Positions 44,858 through 53,894 of a stretch of DNA of 57,291 nucleotides are shown piece by piece. Position numbers and translations under genes: made by a program. The notes beneath the pieces were generated by a model that had not been told where the DNA came from, did not search any database, and saw only the letters and a program-made list of their open reading frames with translations. This DNA is from Mycobacterium sp. 852002-10029_SCH5224772 (GTDB taxonomy: Bacteria; Actinomycetota; Actinomycetes; Mycobacteriales; Mycobacteriaceae). Where the stretch lies: the NCBI RefSeq assembly GCF_001667315.1, contig NZ_LZHT01000083.1, forward strand, positions 1-57,291. Reading direction: 5' to 3'. Position 1 is the first letter of the stretch, and each line of letters starts with the position of its first letter.

Positions 44858-45940
44858 GTGCTGACCCGACGCGCCAGCTTCCGCCGGCTGGCGGCGTGCT
44901 GCACCGCCCTCGTCGCCTGCTTCACGCTGGCCGTCACCTCGGGGCAGCCCCTCGCACGGGCCGCTGACGGACGCGATCTGCTCGCCAACGCCATCGGCAG
45001 CACCCGCGGCTCATACCTGGTCTACAACTTCGGCCCCGGTCACCCCGCGCCGATGCTCAACGCCGGCGGCAGCTGGTATGAGATGAACAACGGCGGCCAT
45101 CTGATGATCATCAAGAACGCGGCCGGACGACTCTCGCCGCACCTGCTGGTCGATACGCACCAGGGAGACCAGGCCCGCTGCGAAAACAATCCCGGCGCCC
45201 GCACCGGCGAGGGGCTGTGGCAGGCCTCGGAGCTCTACGCGCCGCTGCAGGCCTGGCAACGCATGGGCCAGCCGACGATCGCGATCAACGCCAACTTCTT
45301 CGACGTGCGCGGGCAAAAGGGTGGCTCGTGGCGCCAGACCGGCTGCAGTTCACCGCTGGGTGCCTTCGTGGACAACACCAATGGCCGCGGCCGCGCCAAC
45401 CAGGCGGTCACCGGCACCCTCGCCTATCCCGGCAAGCAAGGTCTGTCCGGCGGCGGCGAGAGCTGGAGCGCCCTGACGACGATGATCCTGCCGTCGGGCG
45501 GCGCGCCGTATGTGGTGTGGCCCAGGACGAAAAAGGACTACGACGCCGCCACTCCGGTGGTCCAGGACCTACTCAACAAGAACGAGAGGTTCGTGGCGGT
45601 GTCGGGCATCGGGCTGCTCGCGCCCGGCAACACCGGACAACTGCACGACGGCGGACCCAGCGCGGCGCGAACGGCGTTGGCCTACGCGCGGCAAAAGGAC
45701 GAGATGTACATCTTCGAGGGCGGCAACTACACCCCGGACAACATGCAGGACCTGTTCCGCGGGCTGGGCAGCGACAACGCCGTGCTGCTCGACGGCGGTG
45801 GTTCGTCGGCGATCGTGCTGCGCCGTGACACCGGCGGCATGTGGGCCGGGGCGGGCTCGCCCAAGGGATCGTGCGACACCCGCCAGGTACTCTGCGACTC
45901 GCACGAACGGGCGCTGCCGAGCTGGCTGGCGTTCAATTAG
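44858..45940 (+). CDS. lprO: putative lipoprotein LprO, phosphodiester-glycosidase-like
   Basis: The GTG at 44858 is preceded by GAAAGGG at a good distance and gives 360 residues. An in-frame GTG at 44822 is the alternative. The N-terminus LTRRASFRRLAACCTALVAC has positive charge, a short hydrophobic core and a lipobox LVAC (C21), consistent with the LprO name. The rest matches the phosphodiester-glycosidase (NAGPA) domain: AINANFFDVRGQKGG and the C-terminal VLLDGGGSSAIVLR motif are clear. Such domains remove N-acetylglucosamine from phosphodiesters in animals; in bacteria the substrate is unknown but surface glycans are likely. Its end overlaps the DUF1275 gene on the other strand by eight bases. 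Confidence 0.88.
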   Translation: MLTRRASFRRLAACCTALVACFTLAVTSGQPLARAADGRDLLANAIGSTRGSYLVYNFGPGHPAPMLNAGGSWYEMNNGGHLMIIKNAAGRLSPHLLVDTHQGDQARCENNPGARTGEGLWQASELYAPLQAWQRMGQPTIAINANFFDVRGQKGGSWRQTGCSSPLGAFVDNTNGRGRANQAVTGTLAYPGKQGLSGGGESWSALTTMILPSGGAPYVVWPRTKKDYDAATPVVQDLLNKNERFVAVSGIGLLAPGNTGQLHDGGPSAARTALAYARQKDEMYIFEGGNYTPDNMQDLFRGLGSDNAVLLDGGGSSAIVLRRDTGGMWAGAGSPKGSCDTRQVLCDSHERALPSWLAFN

Positions 45941-46634
45941 TCGCCGTCGCCGCGGTTTTCGTCGCGGCGGGACCGAACCTGAAGATCGCCAGGCTCGCCG
46001 CGATCACCGCCGCGGCCACCACGAACACCGGGGCGACCAGGTACCTCGACATCGTCGCGCCGAACAAAGCGCCGGCGCACATGGTGACGACGACGCCGAT
46101 GCGCAGCCGTTGGCGCTCGCCCGTGCCGCCGGCCAGGCGGCTGTCCACGCCGAGGCTGACGATCGTCGATGTCAGCACGGTAGTCGACAGTTCCTGAATG
46201 CCGAACTGCCGCGCGCTCGAGTGCTGCAACCCGAACGTCACTGCGAGGATGCCGATCATGATGAGTGTGGAATTCCGTTGGTAGGGCAGCACTCCCGCGC
46301 CCGCCAGGATCGATAGCGCAACCAGCAAGACGATCTCGGTGGCCAGCACCGTGGTGATCCACGTCCGCGTCCGCTCACCGAAATGCCGCAACAACCGGCC
46401 GCTGAGCACCGTCGCGCAGACGAACGTCGGCAGCGCCACCGCGACGGCGGTCAGGTCGATGCTGGTTCTCGGGGCCAGCCAGAAACCGAGGAAGATCACG
46501 TTGCCGGTCATGTTGGCGACGAACACATGGCCGAGCACCAGGATACTGATCGAGTCGGCCAATCCCGTCGCGAACGTCAGCAACAGCAGCGCCGTCACGG
46601 TCCATCGCTGTGATACCGGTGAGGTAACCGCCAT
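45933..46634 (-). CDS. DUF1275 (YoaK) family membrane protein
   Basis: The 233-residue protein has six hydrophobic segments and the DUF1275 signature LTFATGLADSISILVLGHVFVANMTGNVIFLG (region about residues 19-50), including the typical HVFVANMTGN motif. A second conserved part is FGLQHSSARQFGIQELSTTVLTSTI. Function is unknown in the family, which is thought to be transporter-like. It sits between the last Mce-associated gene and lprO. I do not recall it at this locus in M. tuberculosis, where lprO borders the mce1 operon directly. The start at 46634 lies 36 bases after the end of the mce operon. Confidence 0.85.
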   Translation of the reverse strand: MAVTSPVSQRWTVTALLLLTFATGLADSISILVLGHVFVANMTGNVIFLGFWLAPRTSIDLTAVAVALPTFVCATVLSGRLLRHFGERTRTWITTVLATEIVLLVALSILAGAGVLPYQRNSTLIMIGILAVTFGLQHSSARQFGIQELSTTVLTSTIVSLGVDSRLAGGTGERQRLRIGVVVTMCAGALFGATMSRYLVAPVFVVAAAVIAASLAIFRFGPAATKTAATATN

Positions 46635-46670
46635 GGGGTGCAGTCTCTTTCGGCGCGGCCCGCTGCAGCG

Positions 46671-47405
46671 TTACGTTTTCGGTGTCAGATCCAGCGAGGT
46701 GATCGTCGTCATTCTGGTCACCAGCCATCTGCTCTTCGACCGCTTCATGAACAGCCGGTAGGACAGGTACTTCAGCGACGGCACGTTTTTGGTCAGCGGA
46801 CTGGTGGACGACGTGTTGGTGTAGACGATGACCACGGCGTTGGTGTCGTCGAGCGACTCGACCGCCGCGCCGGTGACCTCGGTGCTGTTGGTGATCTTCG
46901 CCTGCTTGTTCGGCGCCACGATGGCGTCGACGAATTTGCGGTACTGCGCCGCGAAATCGCCGCTGAGATAGGCGGATGCACGGTCGGCGAGGGTGTCCAT
47001 GTTCTCCGGGGTGTACGTCCACAAGGTCGTGATCGCGTTGGCCGCGGTCCGCGCGACGTTGAGTTTCGTTTCCGCGGCCGCCCGGTCGGCCAGGTACGGC
47101 TGCACCATCGCGCCGGCGAATCCGGCCGAGCCGACGAAGAGCAGGGTGGCGACCAGGGCGACGATGGCCCACGCATTGCCCGCCAGCCGCCGTTTGCGCG
47201 CACCGGTGGCCGGCGGCGCGTCCGTCGCCTGCTGGTCGGCGTCCTCGGTGGCCTCGGTGGTCTCGGTGGCCTCGGCATCGGCGTCGCCCTGTGCCTCAAC
47301 AGTCGCCTCGTCAGCGGTCGCCTCGTCAGCAGTCGCCTCGTCCTCGGGGGACGCCGGGGTCTGCTCGGCGGTCAGATCACTTGCTGCAGGTTGCTGATCT
47401 TCCAC
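46671..47405 (-). CDS. Mce-associated membrane protein (Rv0178-like)
   Basis: The GTG at 47405 gives 244 residues, exactly the size of Rv0178, and overlaps the end of the preceding gene by 34 bases. A longer open frame continues upstream but lies inside that gene. The first 90 residues are acidic and repetitive (ATADEATADEATVEA), followed by one helix NAWAIVALVATLLFVGSAGFA and an outer NTF2-like domain (YLSGDFAAQYRKFVDAIV, KRSKSRWLVTRMTTITSLD). It is the last gene of the mce1 operon here. Such proteins are thought to stabilise the Mce1 lipid importer. Confidence 0.88.
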   Translation of the reverse strand: MEDQQPAASDLTAEQTPASPEDEATADEATADEATVEAQGDADAEATETTEATEDADQQATDAPPATGARKRRLAGNAWAIVALVATLLFVGSAGFAGAMVQPYLADRAAAETKLNVARTAANAITTLWTYTPENMDTLADRASAYLSGDFAAQYRKFVDAIVAPNKQAKITNSTEVTGAAVESLDDTNAVVIVYTNTSSTSPLTKNVPSLKYLSYRLFMKRSKSRWLVTRMTTITSLDLTPKT

Positions 47406-47926
47406 TGGTTCCCTTCCTGCGTCGCGGTTGCCGCCCAACGATTGGCGTTTTCCAATACCTGTTTCTCGTCCTGTGATTTCGTGGTGGTGGCCGTGGCCAC
47501 CATGACATTGGCGCTGCCATCGTCGTTCCATCGCTCCAGACCGGCGCCCAGGACGTTCCCCGTGGCCGGTTCGGCACGGGCGACCTGGAGCAGGATCTGG
47601 TTGGCGTTCTTCTCGTACTGCTTGGCGAACTCGCCGGTCGCCTGGGCCAATATGCGGTTCACGTAGTCGTTGGCGTGATAGGGGTCGATGGAGGTGAACT
47701 GGGTCATGAAACCGGTCACGTAGCCCAGCACCTCGCGGTCCCTGGATGCGGCCCGCGCCCGGGATTCATGCGAGACCCACACCAGCGCGCACACAGTGAT
47801 CGCGGCCACCATCAGCACCGCCGCGACGGTGCTGGCCAGCGGCACCACCCATGCTCGCTGCGTCACGACGGGTCGCTCGACGAGCAATGGCCGCTCACCG
47901 GGCGCGAATCTGCGGCGCGGGCTCAT
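47372..47926 (-). CDS. Mce-associated membrane protein (Rv0177-like)
   Basis: The ATG at 47926 overlaps the upstream stop (ATGA) and gives 184 residues, the size of Rv0177. It begins SPRRRFAPGERP, has a helix STVAAVLMVAAITVCALVWV and an outer domain with TSIDPYHANDYVNRILAQATG and a final strand GNQWKISNLQQVI. The fold is again the Mce-associated NTF2-like type. It lies between the Rv0176- and Rv0178-like genes and shares overlaps with both, so all are translated from one mRNA. Confidence 0.9.
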   Translation of the reverse strand: MSPRRRFAPGERPLLVERPVVTQRAWVVPLASTVAAVLMVAAITVCALVWVSHESRARAASRDREVLGYVTGFMTQFTSIDPYHANDYVNRILAQATGEFAKQYEKNANQILLQVARAEPATGNVLGAGLERWNDDGSANVMVATATTTKSQDEKQVLENANRWAATATQEGNQWKISNLQQVI

Positions 47927-48894
47927 TTGCCGTTCCCGGGTGGTTTCGGCTTGGACAGCACGGTGAGATCGTCGACGCGCCAAGTGTTCCCGCCGTCCTT
48001 GGCGAAGCTCACCCGCACGGTCGCGCTGATGTAGCGCACCTCGGGTGCCGCGCCGCGCCGGCCCTGCATGAACATCAGCATCCTCGCCCGGCTCGGCGCC
48101 GCCGACTCGATCGAACTGTTGATGACCCAGTATTCGTTGATGACCGGGTTCCCCTTCTGCACCAGGTCCTGCTGGGCCGCCAGCTGGGCTCGGTATTTGT
48201 CGGTCGCCAAGGACAAGGCCCGGGTGAAGTCGTCGTGCAGCGACTTGGGGTCATACGTCAGCATCTGGGCCACGATTTTCGGTCCCTGGATCCTCAGCGC
48301 CGCAATGGTTTGATCGGTGGCCCGCTGCGGGGCGTACACCGCCCCGTAGCTGATGGCGGCACCACCTAGGCAGAGCACCGTCGCGCCCAGCACGGCGGCC
48401 CCGGCCCAGCGCCGGACCTCACATGGCGACTTGTCCGGTTGCCGGCGGCGCACCTCGGTGCGCGCGGTCATGTCGGCGAACGTGCGGTGACGCGAATCCC
48501 ATAGCGGCCATAGCCATCCCACCACCGATGCGGTATCGAGCAGGTGGGCGACGTCGCGCAGCAGCAGCGTCCACGGCCCCGGAGCCTCACCGCCGCGACG
48601 CGTCACCGCGATGCCGACCACCGCGCGGCCCAGGCTCCACCCGAGGATCGGCGGCAGCAAAAGCCGGTTGACCAGCATCGCCAGGACGGCAAGCCCCCCG
48701 ACGCAGATGCACACCCACCACCACGCCCCACGCATCGGCACGGCGACCGACACCAGCGCCAGCGTCGTCACCACCGCCACCCCCGGTAGCACGTCGATAA
48801 CGAAAGCGCCGACGCGAGAATGCCAGGGCGCCAGGTCATCCCGCGGTGGCTCCTGGACATCGGTGGGCGCGGTCTGCTCGACCACCACCGTCAC
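47923..48894 (-). CDS. Mce-associated RDD-domain membrane protein (Rv0176-like)
   Basis: The 323-residue protein combines an RDD domain with the Mce-associated fold. The RDD part carries the start WHSRVGAFVIDVLPGV and three helices, and contains the typical loop PILGWSLGRAVVGIAVTRRGG. A fourth helix AAVLGATVLCLGGAAISYGAV links to an outer domain that ends KDGGNTWRVDDLTVLS. The size matches Rv0176 (322). Both ends overlap neighbours by four bases. RDD proteins of mce operons are suspected to take part in assembly of the importer. Confidence 0.92.
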   Translation of the reverse strand: MTVVVEQTAPTDVQEPPRDDLAPWHSRVGAFVIDVLPGVAVVTTLALVSVAVPMRGAWWWVCICVGGLAVLAMLVNRLLLPPILGWSLGRAVVGIAVTRRGGEAPGPWTLLLRDVAHLLDTASVVGWLWPLWDSRHRTFADMTARTEVRRRQPDKSPCEVRRWAGAAVLGATVLCLGGAAISYGAVYAPQRATDQTIAALRIQGPKIVAQMLTYDPKSLHDDFTRALSLATDKYRAQLAAQQDLVQKGNPVINEYWVINSSIESAAPSRARMLMFMQGRRGAAPEVRYISATVRVSFAKDGGNTWRVDDLTVLSKPKPPGNGK

Positions 48895-49571
48895 TTCGTC
48901 ACCTGGTCGAGTTTGGAGATCCTGTACTGACCCTCCGCGAGGGCCATTCTCACCCGTAGGCGGTAGCCGGCTTCGTTCTGCGTCTGATCGTTGGCCACCT
49001 TGACGCGAAGCGCGACGAGGACATCGATCGAACCGTCGGGGTTGTTGCGCTCGACCGCCGCCCGCACATCCGACACCTGAACGTGGATGTTCGCGGCCTG
49101 ATACGCCTGGATGAGCATGCCGGTGTACACCAGGGCCTGCGCGCGGAAAGCGTCCGTGCCGCAGTCGATGATCTTCTGCTCACTCGCGGTCATCGCGTTG
49201 GTGTCCGGCGCCTGGGTCGCCGTGACACAGTCCAGCGCCGCCTTGAGCGCCGTGGCGTTGTTGCGGGCGATCACCTGGCTGTCGTGGTGGTAGCGCAGCG
49301 CCAGGTAGCCCCCCGCCCCGATCCCACCGGCACACAGCACCAGCACCGCGGCGATGGTGGCCAGCCACCCGCGTCCCACCCGGGACGGACCACGCGGGGC
49401 GGTCACTCCGGGCTCGCCGGATTCCCCCAGATCCTCGGAAGCACCCTGCGGACTGGTATTTTCGGCTCCGCTGTCGGGGGCCGTCGAATCCTTGCCGTTC
49501 TCTTCGGGGTTCAACGAATCGTCGTTCGTGTCGATGGGGTTCAGCCGGCTGGCGCCAGCATCTCCTTCCAT
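48891..49571 (-). CDS. Mce-associated membrane protein (Rv0175-like)
   Basis: The 226-residue protein has an acidic, proline-rich head of about 65 residues, one helix WLATIAAVLVLCAGGIGAGGYLA and an outer NTF2-like domain ending LAEGQYRISKLDQVTK. The start ATG lies inside the last 31 bases of mce1F, so the two are translationally coupled. The size is near that of Rv0175 (213). It is the first of four Mce-associated genes that close the operon. Confidence 0.9.
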   Translation of the reverse strand: MEGDAGASRLNPIDTNDDSLNPEENGKDSTAPDSGAENTSPQGASEDLGESGEPGVTAPRGPSRVGRGWLATIAAVLVLCAGGIGAGGYLALRYHHDSQVIARNNATALKAALDCVTATQAPDTNAMTASEQKIIDCGTDAFRAQALVYTGMLIQAYQAANIHVQVSDVRAAVERNNPDGSIDVLVALRVKVANDQTQNEAGYRLRVRMALAEGQYRISKLDQVTK

Positions 49572-51091
49572 CCGTCGTCTCCTGTTCTGGTCGAGTTCTC
49601 GACGGAGTATTTCACTCCGTCTGGCCCTACCAGTTCACCGCTTTGGGGACTGTAGACCGCCGTGGGAGGCCCGCTGGGGGTGTAGACACACGGGTTGGGC
49701 TGCTGGCCGTTGCACTGCACGGTACCCGACCCCGGCCGCGACAGCGGATCGCTGACCGCGGGCGGTGTCCCGGCCACCCGGTCGGCGGGTGCCGGGTTCA
49801 CGCCGTTGTTGACCGACGGCGCGGGGATCACCATGCCGGGGCGCACTGACTGATCGCACCGCGCTCCCGGCGCGGGGCAGGTCAGGATCTGGTTGGGGTC
49901 GCCATACCAAGGGTTGGTCCCCGCCGGAACGTACGGCTTGGGGTCGCGGCACTCCCGCGGGGTGGCCGCCCGTTTGCCTGGGACATCGACACAAGGGATG
50001 TTGCGCGACCCACGCACAACGTTGGCCGGGGTTTCCATCGGGATCTTGCAGTAGGTGCCCGTCGGCAGCGGCTGGATGCTGGTGTCCGCCGGCGACCGCC
50101 ACTCCGAGGCGGGCATGAAGCCGGTCAGGCACGGCGGCGGCTGGTTGATCGAGAGCGCCAGGTCAAGCGCGGCCATGTTCGGGAACGGCGCAGCCACCGT
50201 CTGGGCGATCGACGCGCCCTGCGGAAGGAAGACCAAGACCTGCTCGACGCCGGTGTGGTAGCGCTTGAGCAGGTCGATGACGACCTCGAGATTGGCCAGC
50301 GTCTGCGGCAGCGATTCCCGGACGTCGCTGAAGACGTCGTTGATCTGATCGGCCGTCGGCGCCGCTTGGCGCAGCACGCTTTTCACGTGCTGGTCCTGCT
50401 GGGCGGACTGAGCGGCCAACGTGTTCAGGTTGCGCGCCCAGCGCTCGATGTTGTCGCCCGATTTGACCTGGCTGTCCAGCACCGGGCCGGAATTCTCGAT
50501 GATGTCGTTGACGTCGGTGATCTGGGTCTTGAAGTCACCGACGATCGCCTGGGTGGCGTCGACCAAACGCTGCAGGGCGGGACCCAACCCGCCGACGGAT
50601 TGCGCCGTCTCGTCGAGCAGCGTGCCGAGCTTCTCCTTGGGCAGCACCGACAGACCGCGGTTCGCCGTGTCCAGGGCCGGCCCGATCTCGGCGGGCACCG
50701 TGCCCTTGGTGATGGTGTGCCCGGACGACAGGTACTTTCCGGGATTCCCACTCGAAACCAGGTCCAGGTACTGCTCACCGACCGCCGAGACCGAGTGCAC
50801 GTTGGCCGTCGCGTCGATCGGGATCTTGTAATGGCTGTCGATGCTCATGGTGGCCTCGACGCCGTGCTCGGTCGGCTCGACGTCGGTGACCTTGCCGATG
50901 GTGATGCCGCGATAGGTGACATTCGCGGTGGGATACAGCCCGCCCGAGGCGGGCAGTTCAGCCTTCAAGGTGTACTGGCCGATGCCCATCAGGCTCGGGA
51001 TCTGCAGGTAGTAGATACCGAGCACGAGCAGCGAGATGACGGTCAGGATCCCGAAGGCGATCAGCTGGCGTCGGATGAAGGGAGTCAGCAA
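49541..51091 (-). CDS. mce1F: Mce1F, lipid-import substrate-binding subunit
   Basis: The 516-residue protein is the sixth Mce subunit (515 in M. tuberculosis). It has an N-terminal helix QLIAFGILTVISLLVLGIYYL, then the MCE/MlaD domain (YTLKAELPASGGLYPTANVTYRGITIGKV), a long helical part that forms the needle-like channel with the other Mce subunits, and a proline-rich Cys-containing tail (VCYTP-type pairs such as QPNPCVYTPSGPP). Mce1 imports fatty acids and possibly mycolic acids into the cell using the MceG ATPase. It overlaps lprK by seven bases. Confidence 0.96.
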   Translation of the reverse strand: MLTPFIRRQLIAFGILTVISLLVLGIYYLQIPSLMGIGQYTLKAELPASGGLYPTANVTYRGITIGKVTDVEPTEHGVEATMSIDSHYKIPIDATANVHSVSAVGEQYLDLVSSGNPGKYLSSGHTITKGTVPAEIGPALDTANRGLSVLPKEKLGTLLDETAQSVGGLGPALQRLVDATQAIVGDFKTQITDVNDIIENSGPVLDSQVKSGDNIERWARNLNTLAAQSAQQDQHVKSVLRQAAPTADQINDVFSDVRESLPQTLANLEVVIDLLKRYHTGVEQVLVFLPQGASIAQTVAAPFPNMAALDLALSINQPPPCLTGFMPASEWRSPADTSIQPLPTGTYCKIPMETPANVVRGSRNIPCVDVPGKRAATPRECRDPKPYVPAGTNPWYGDPNQILTCPAPGARCDQSVRPGMVIPAPSVNNGVNPAPADRVAGTPPAVSDPLSRPGSGTVQCNGQQPNPCVYTPSGPPTAVYSPQSGELVGPDGVKYSVENSTRTGDDGWKEMLAPAG

Positions 51092-52284
51092 TTCCTGTCC
51101 CCCCTTTCCACCAGCGGTCCGCCCGGCGCGTCATTCGGGTTGGGCGTGTAGCGCACGTCGGGGATCATCGTCTCCGGGTCCCGCCCGAACGACTGCTCGA
51201 GCGCCCGCAGGGCTCCCGACAATCCGGTCCCGGTCAGGAACGCGTTGTCGACCGCGCTGTAGGTCAGGTCCAGCGTCAGCGAAACGTTGATGAAGTCACC
51301 GCGGAACAGCTTGGGCACGGTGTCGATATCGAACGGCTGAGTGAGGATCAACTTGAGCGCGCCGATCAAATACGGCGAGGCGCGACCGAGCTCCTTGAGG
51401 GGGCATTGCAGCAATTGCAGATCCTGGTGCAACGGCCCGCGTGCCTCCGACAGGTACTGGTCGGTGGCCTGGCTGAGCCGCCCCACCGAATCGACGGCGT
51501 TGATCAGCAGGTCTTTGGTGTCAGCGAAATGCTTGATCAGCGGCGGGACGTCGGTGAGCACCCGGTCCAGGACGTCGGCCCGGCCACCCACATAGGTCAG
51601 CAGCCGGTTGGTGGAGTCAATAGCGTGGGTGATGTCGTCGCGCTGCGCGTTGAGCTGGGTGGTGAAGGTGTCCAGCTTGCCGAGTAGCGAACGGATCTGG
51701 TCTCCGCGCCCGTTGAAGATGTTGTAGATCTCGTTCTGCAGCACCTCCAGGTTGGGGATGCCGCCGCCGCGCAGGATCAGCGACAGGCTGGCCAGCGTCT
51801 GCTCGGTCGTGGGATACGACGACGAATTCTTCAGCGGAATGGTGTCGCCATCCTTGAGCAGCTCACGCGACGGATTCGGCGGCGAGGCAAGCTCGACGTG
51901 CTGAGAACCCAGCAGCGAGGTCTGGCCGATCTTGGCGGTGGCGTTCTTGGGCAGCTTGGTGTGCTTGTCCAAGCCCAGCGTCAGGGTGGCAACCCAGTTC
52001 TTCAGCTGGATGGCCTTGATCGAGCCGACGAACACGTCGGCCACCATCACCTTGGAATTGCCGTTGATCGCAAGGGTGTCGGGGACCTGCACATAGACGG
52101 TCATGGCCCCCTCGCCGCTGCCCGGGCCGCCCGGAATCGCGACGTTGGAGATGCCTTTCCAGCCGCACGAACTCAGCACCATCGCGGCCACCAGCAGCAC
52201 CAGGGCCTGCCACGCCCCGCGGCGGATCAAACGAAATGCGTCCCTCATTGGCCGACGGTTCAGCTTGCTCGTCGCGCTCATCAC
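51085..52284 (-). CDS. lprK: Mce1E lipoprotein LprK
   Basis: The 399-residue protein is the lipoprotein member of the six Mce subunits. The signal peptide ends in the lipobox VLSSC with C40 as the lipidated residue. The MCE domain follows (MTVYVQVPDTLAINGNSKVMVADVFVGSI region) and then a long helical segment. The start overlaps the mce1D stop by four bases, and an in-frame ATG two codons later is an alternative. It forms part of the extracytoplasmic channel of the Mce1 complex. Confidence 0.95.
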   Translation of the reverse strand: MMSATSKLNRRPMRDAFRLIRRGAWQALVLLVAAMVLSSCGWKGISNVAIPGGPGSGEGAMTVYVQVPDTLAINGNSKVMVADVFVGSIKAIQLKNWVATLTLGLDKHTKLPKNATAKIGQTSLLGSQHVELASPPNPSRELLKDGDTIPLKNSSSYPTTEQTLASLSLILRGGGIPNLEVLQNEIYNIFNGRGDQIRSLLGKLDTFTTQLNAQRDDITHAIDSTNRLLTYVGGRADVLDRVLTDVPPLIKHFADTKDLLINAVDSVGRLSQATDQYLSEARGPLHQDLQLLQCPLKELGRASPYLIGALKLILTQPFDIDTVPKLFRGDFINVSLTLDLTYSAVDNAFLTGTGLSGALRALEQSFGRDPETMIPDVRYTPNPNDAPGGPLVERGDRNC

Positions 52285-53894
52285 TGGCCACCTCCGAAGT
52301 CAGCGGCAGACGCCGGGCCACCGGCGTTCGGCGCGGGTGCGGACACCTGCGCCGGTGTCGGCGCGACCGGACCCGGGATCACGCCCGGCCCCGGCGGTGG
52401 CGGCTGGATCGGTACCGGGGCGTTCAGCCCCATGGGCGGCACGATCGGGTTTTCGTCATAGGCATTCGGCGGCCCCGGCGGTGTCTGCAGGTTCGATTGG
52501 ACGGGTTCGATGTTGGGCCCACCCATGAGCTCTTCCAGCGACTCGGGGGTCATCAGGCCCGCGGTGATGGGCCCGACCTGCTGGCCCTGCATGCCCGGGG
52601 CGACGATCCAGCCCGGCTGGGTGTTGCGGTGCGACGTCGGGGTGTCCGGCACCCAGATGCCCGGGACGGTGGTGTCCTTGTAGCCATTGGGCGGCTGCAG
52701 CCGCGGCTCGGAATAGGCCACCTCCTTGGGCAGCGTCGCCGCGGTGCTGAACGGGTTCAGGCCGAACGGCGGATAGTTGAACTTGATCGCGTCGAGGACC
52801 GGCGCCAGGTACTGCGCGCACAATTCGGCGGAGTCCTGATAGCCCAGCCGGCTGCCGGCCTGAATCGCGCTACAGATGAACTGCATCGGGTTGGCGAAGT
52901 TCTGGATCGCCGGCAGGCCGACGACGGCCCCCTGGGCCGGGTGATAAATCTGGTTGATATTCGACGCGGCCGTCGGGAGAACGTGCAGCGCGGTCTCCAG
53001 CCCGTTCAGCGGCTCCGGTTGCAGCAGCGTGTTCGTCACGGTCGCCAGGTTGTTGATGTCGTGAGTCAGCACCTCGCGGTTCTGGTCCAGCCACGGGCGC
53101 ACGGTCGTGAGCAGGCTGTCGAACTGCTGCACCGCGCTGGCGAGGGCGGTGTCGTCGTGGGCGAGCCGGGTGGTGAAATCCGCCAGGTTCTGGTTGAGCG
53201 CGACGAACTGCTGGTCGTCTTGGTGCAGGGCGTTGACGAACAGCGCCAAGCTGCGCACCACCGCAAAGAAATCGCCGCGACCCTCGTTCAACGCGGTCAG
53301 CGCCTTCGACAGATTCGTGAACGTCGCGTTGATCTGTTTGCCCTTGCCGGCCAGCCCGTCGGCGAACGACTCGATGACCTCGCCGAACGGACCCTTCGGC
53401 TGCTGGGGCGTGGGACCCAGCTTCGAGATGATGTTGGTGATGCTGTTGCGCAGCTGATCCCATTCGACCGGCACCTGGGTGCGCTCTTCGGGGATCACCG
53501 CGTTGTCGGCCAACGCCGGGCCGCCCTTATACGGCGGCTCCAGCTGGATGGCGCGCGAGGCCACCAGGGTGGGGTTGAGGATCACCGCCGACGCGTTGGC
53601 CGGCACCCGGTACTTGTTCTCGTAGTGGAAGGTGACCTTCATCTTGTCGCCGGTCGGCTCGATCTTGTCGATCGCGCCCACCCGCAGGCCCATGATCTGG
53701 ACCTTGTCCCCCTTGTAGAGCGCATTCGTTGCCGGGAAGTAGGCCACCACGGTGTTGTTGGTCAGCTTCTCGTAGAGCCTCCAGCCGACGTAGCCGACGA
53801 CGAGGGCCAACACGATCACCAGCGACCCGATGATCACCGCCGCCCGGGACATCTTCGGGAGCCGAATGTTGCGGACGTCAAAGATGGTGCTCAA
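52281..53894 (-). CDS. mce1D: Mce1D, lipid-import substrate-binding subunit
   Basis: The 537-residue protein (530 in M. tuberculosis) begins MSTIFDVRNIRLPKMSRA, has one helix AAVIIGSLVIVLALVVGYVGW, and an MCE domain (VVAYFPATNALYKGDKVQIMGLRVG). After the helical channel part, the last 90 residues are proline-rich (PGPPNAYDENPIVPPMG). The start overlaps the mce1C stop by four bases. The tail differs between species and is likely exposed and disordered. Confidence 0.96.
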   Translation of the reverse strand: MSTIFDVRNIRLPKMSRAAVIIGSLVIVLALVVGYVGWRLYEKLTNNTVVAYFPATNALYKGDKVQIMGLRVGAIDKIEPTGDKMKVTFHYENKYRVPANASAVILNPTLVASRAIQLEPPYKGGPALADNAVIPEERTQVPVEWDQLRNSITNIISKLGPTPQQPKGPFGEVIESFADGLAGKGKQINATFTNLSKALTALNEGRGDFFAVVRSLALFVNALHQDDQQFVALNQNLADFTTRLAHDDTALASAVQQFDSLLTTVRPWLDQNREVLTHDINNLATVTNTLLQPEPLNGLETALHVLPTAASNINQIYHPAQGAVVGLPAIQNFANPMQFICSAIQAGSRLGYQDSAELCAQYLAPVLDAIKFNYPPFGLNPFSTAATLPKEVAYSEPRLQPPNGYKDTTVPGIWVPDTPTSHRNTQPGWIVAPGMQGQQVGPITAGLMTPESLEELMGGPNIEPVQSNLQTPPGPPNAYDENPIVPPMGLNAPVPIQPPPPGPGVIPGPVAPTPAQVSAPAPNAGGPASAADFGGGQ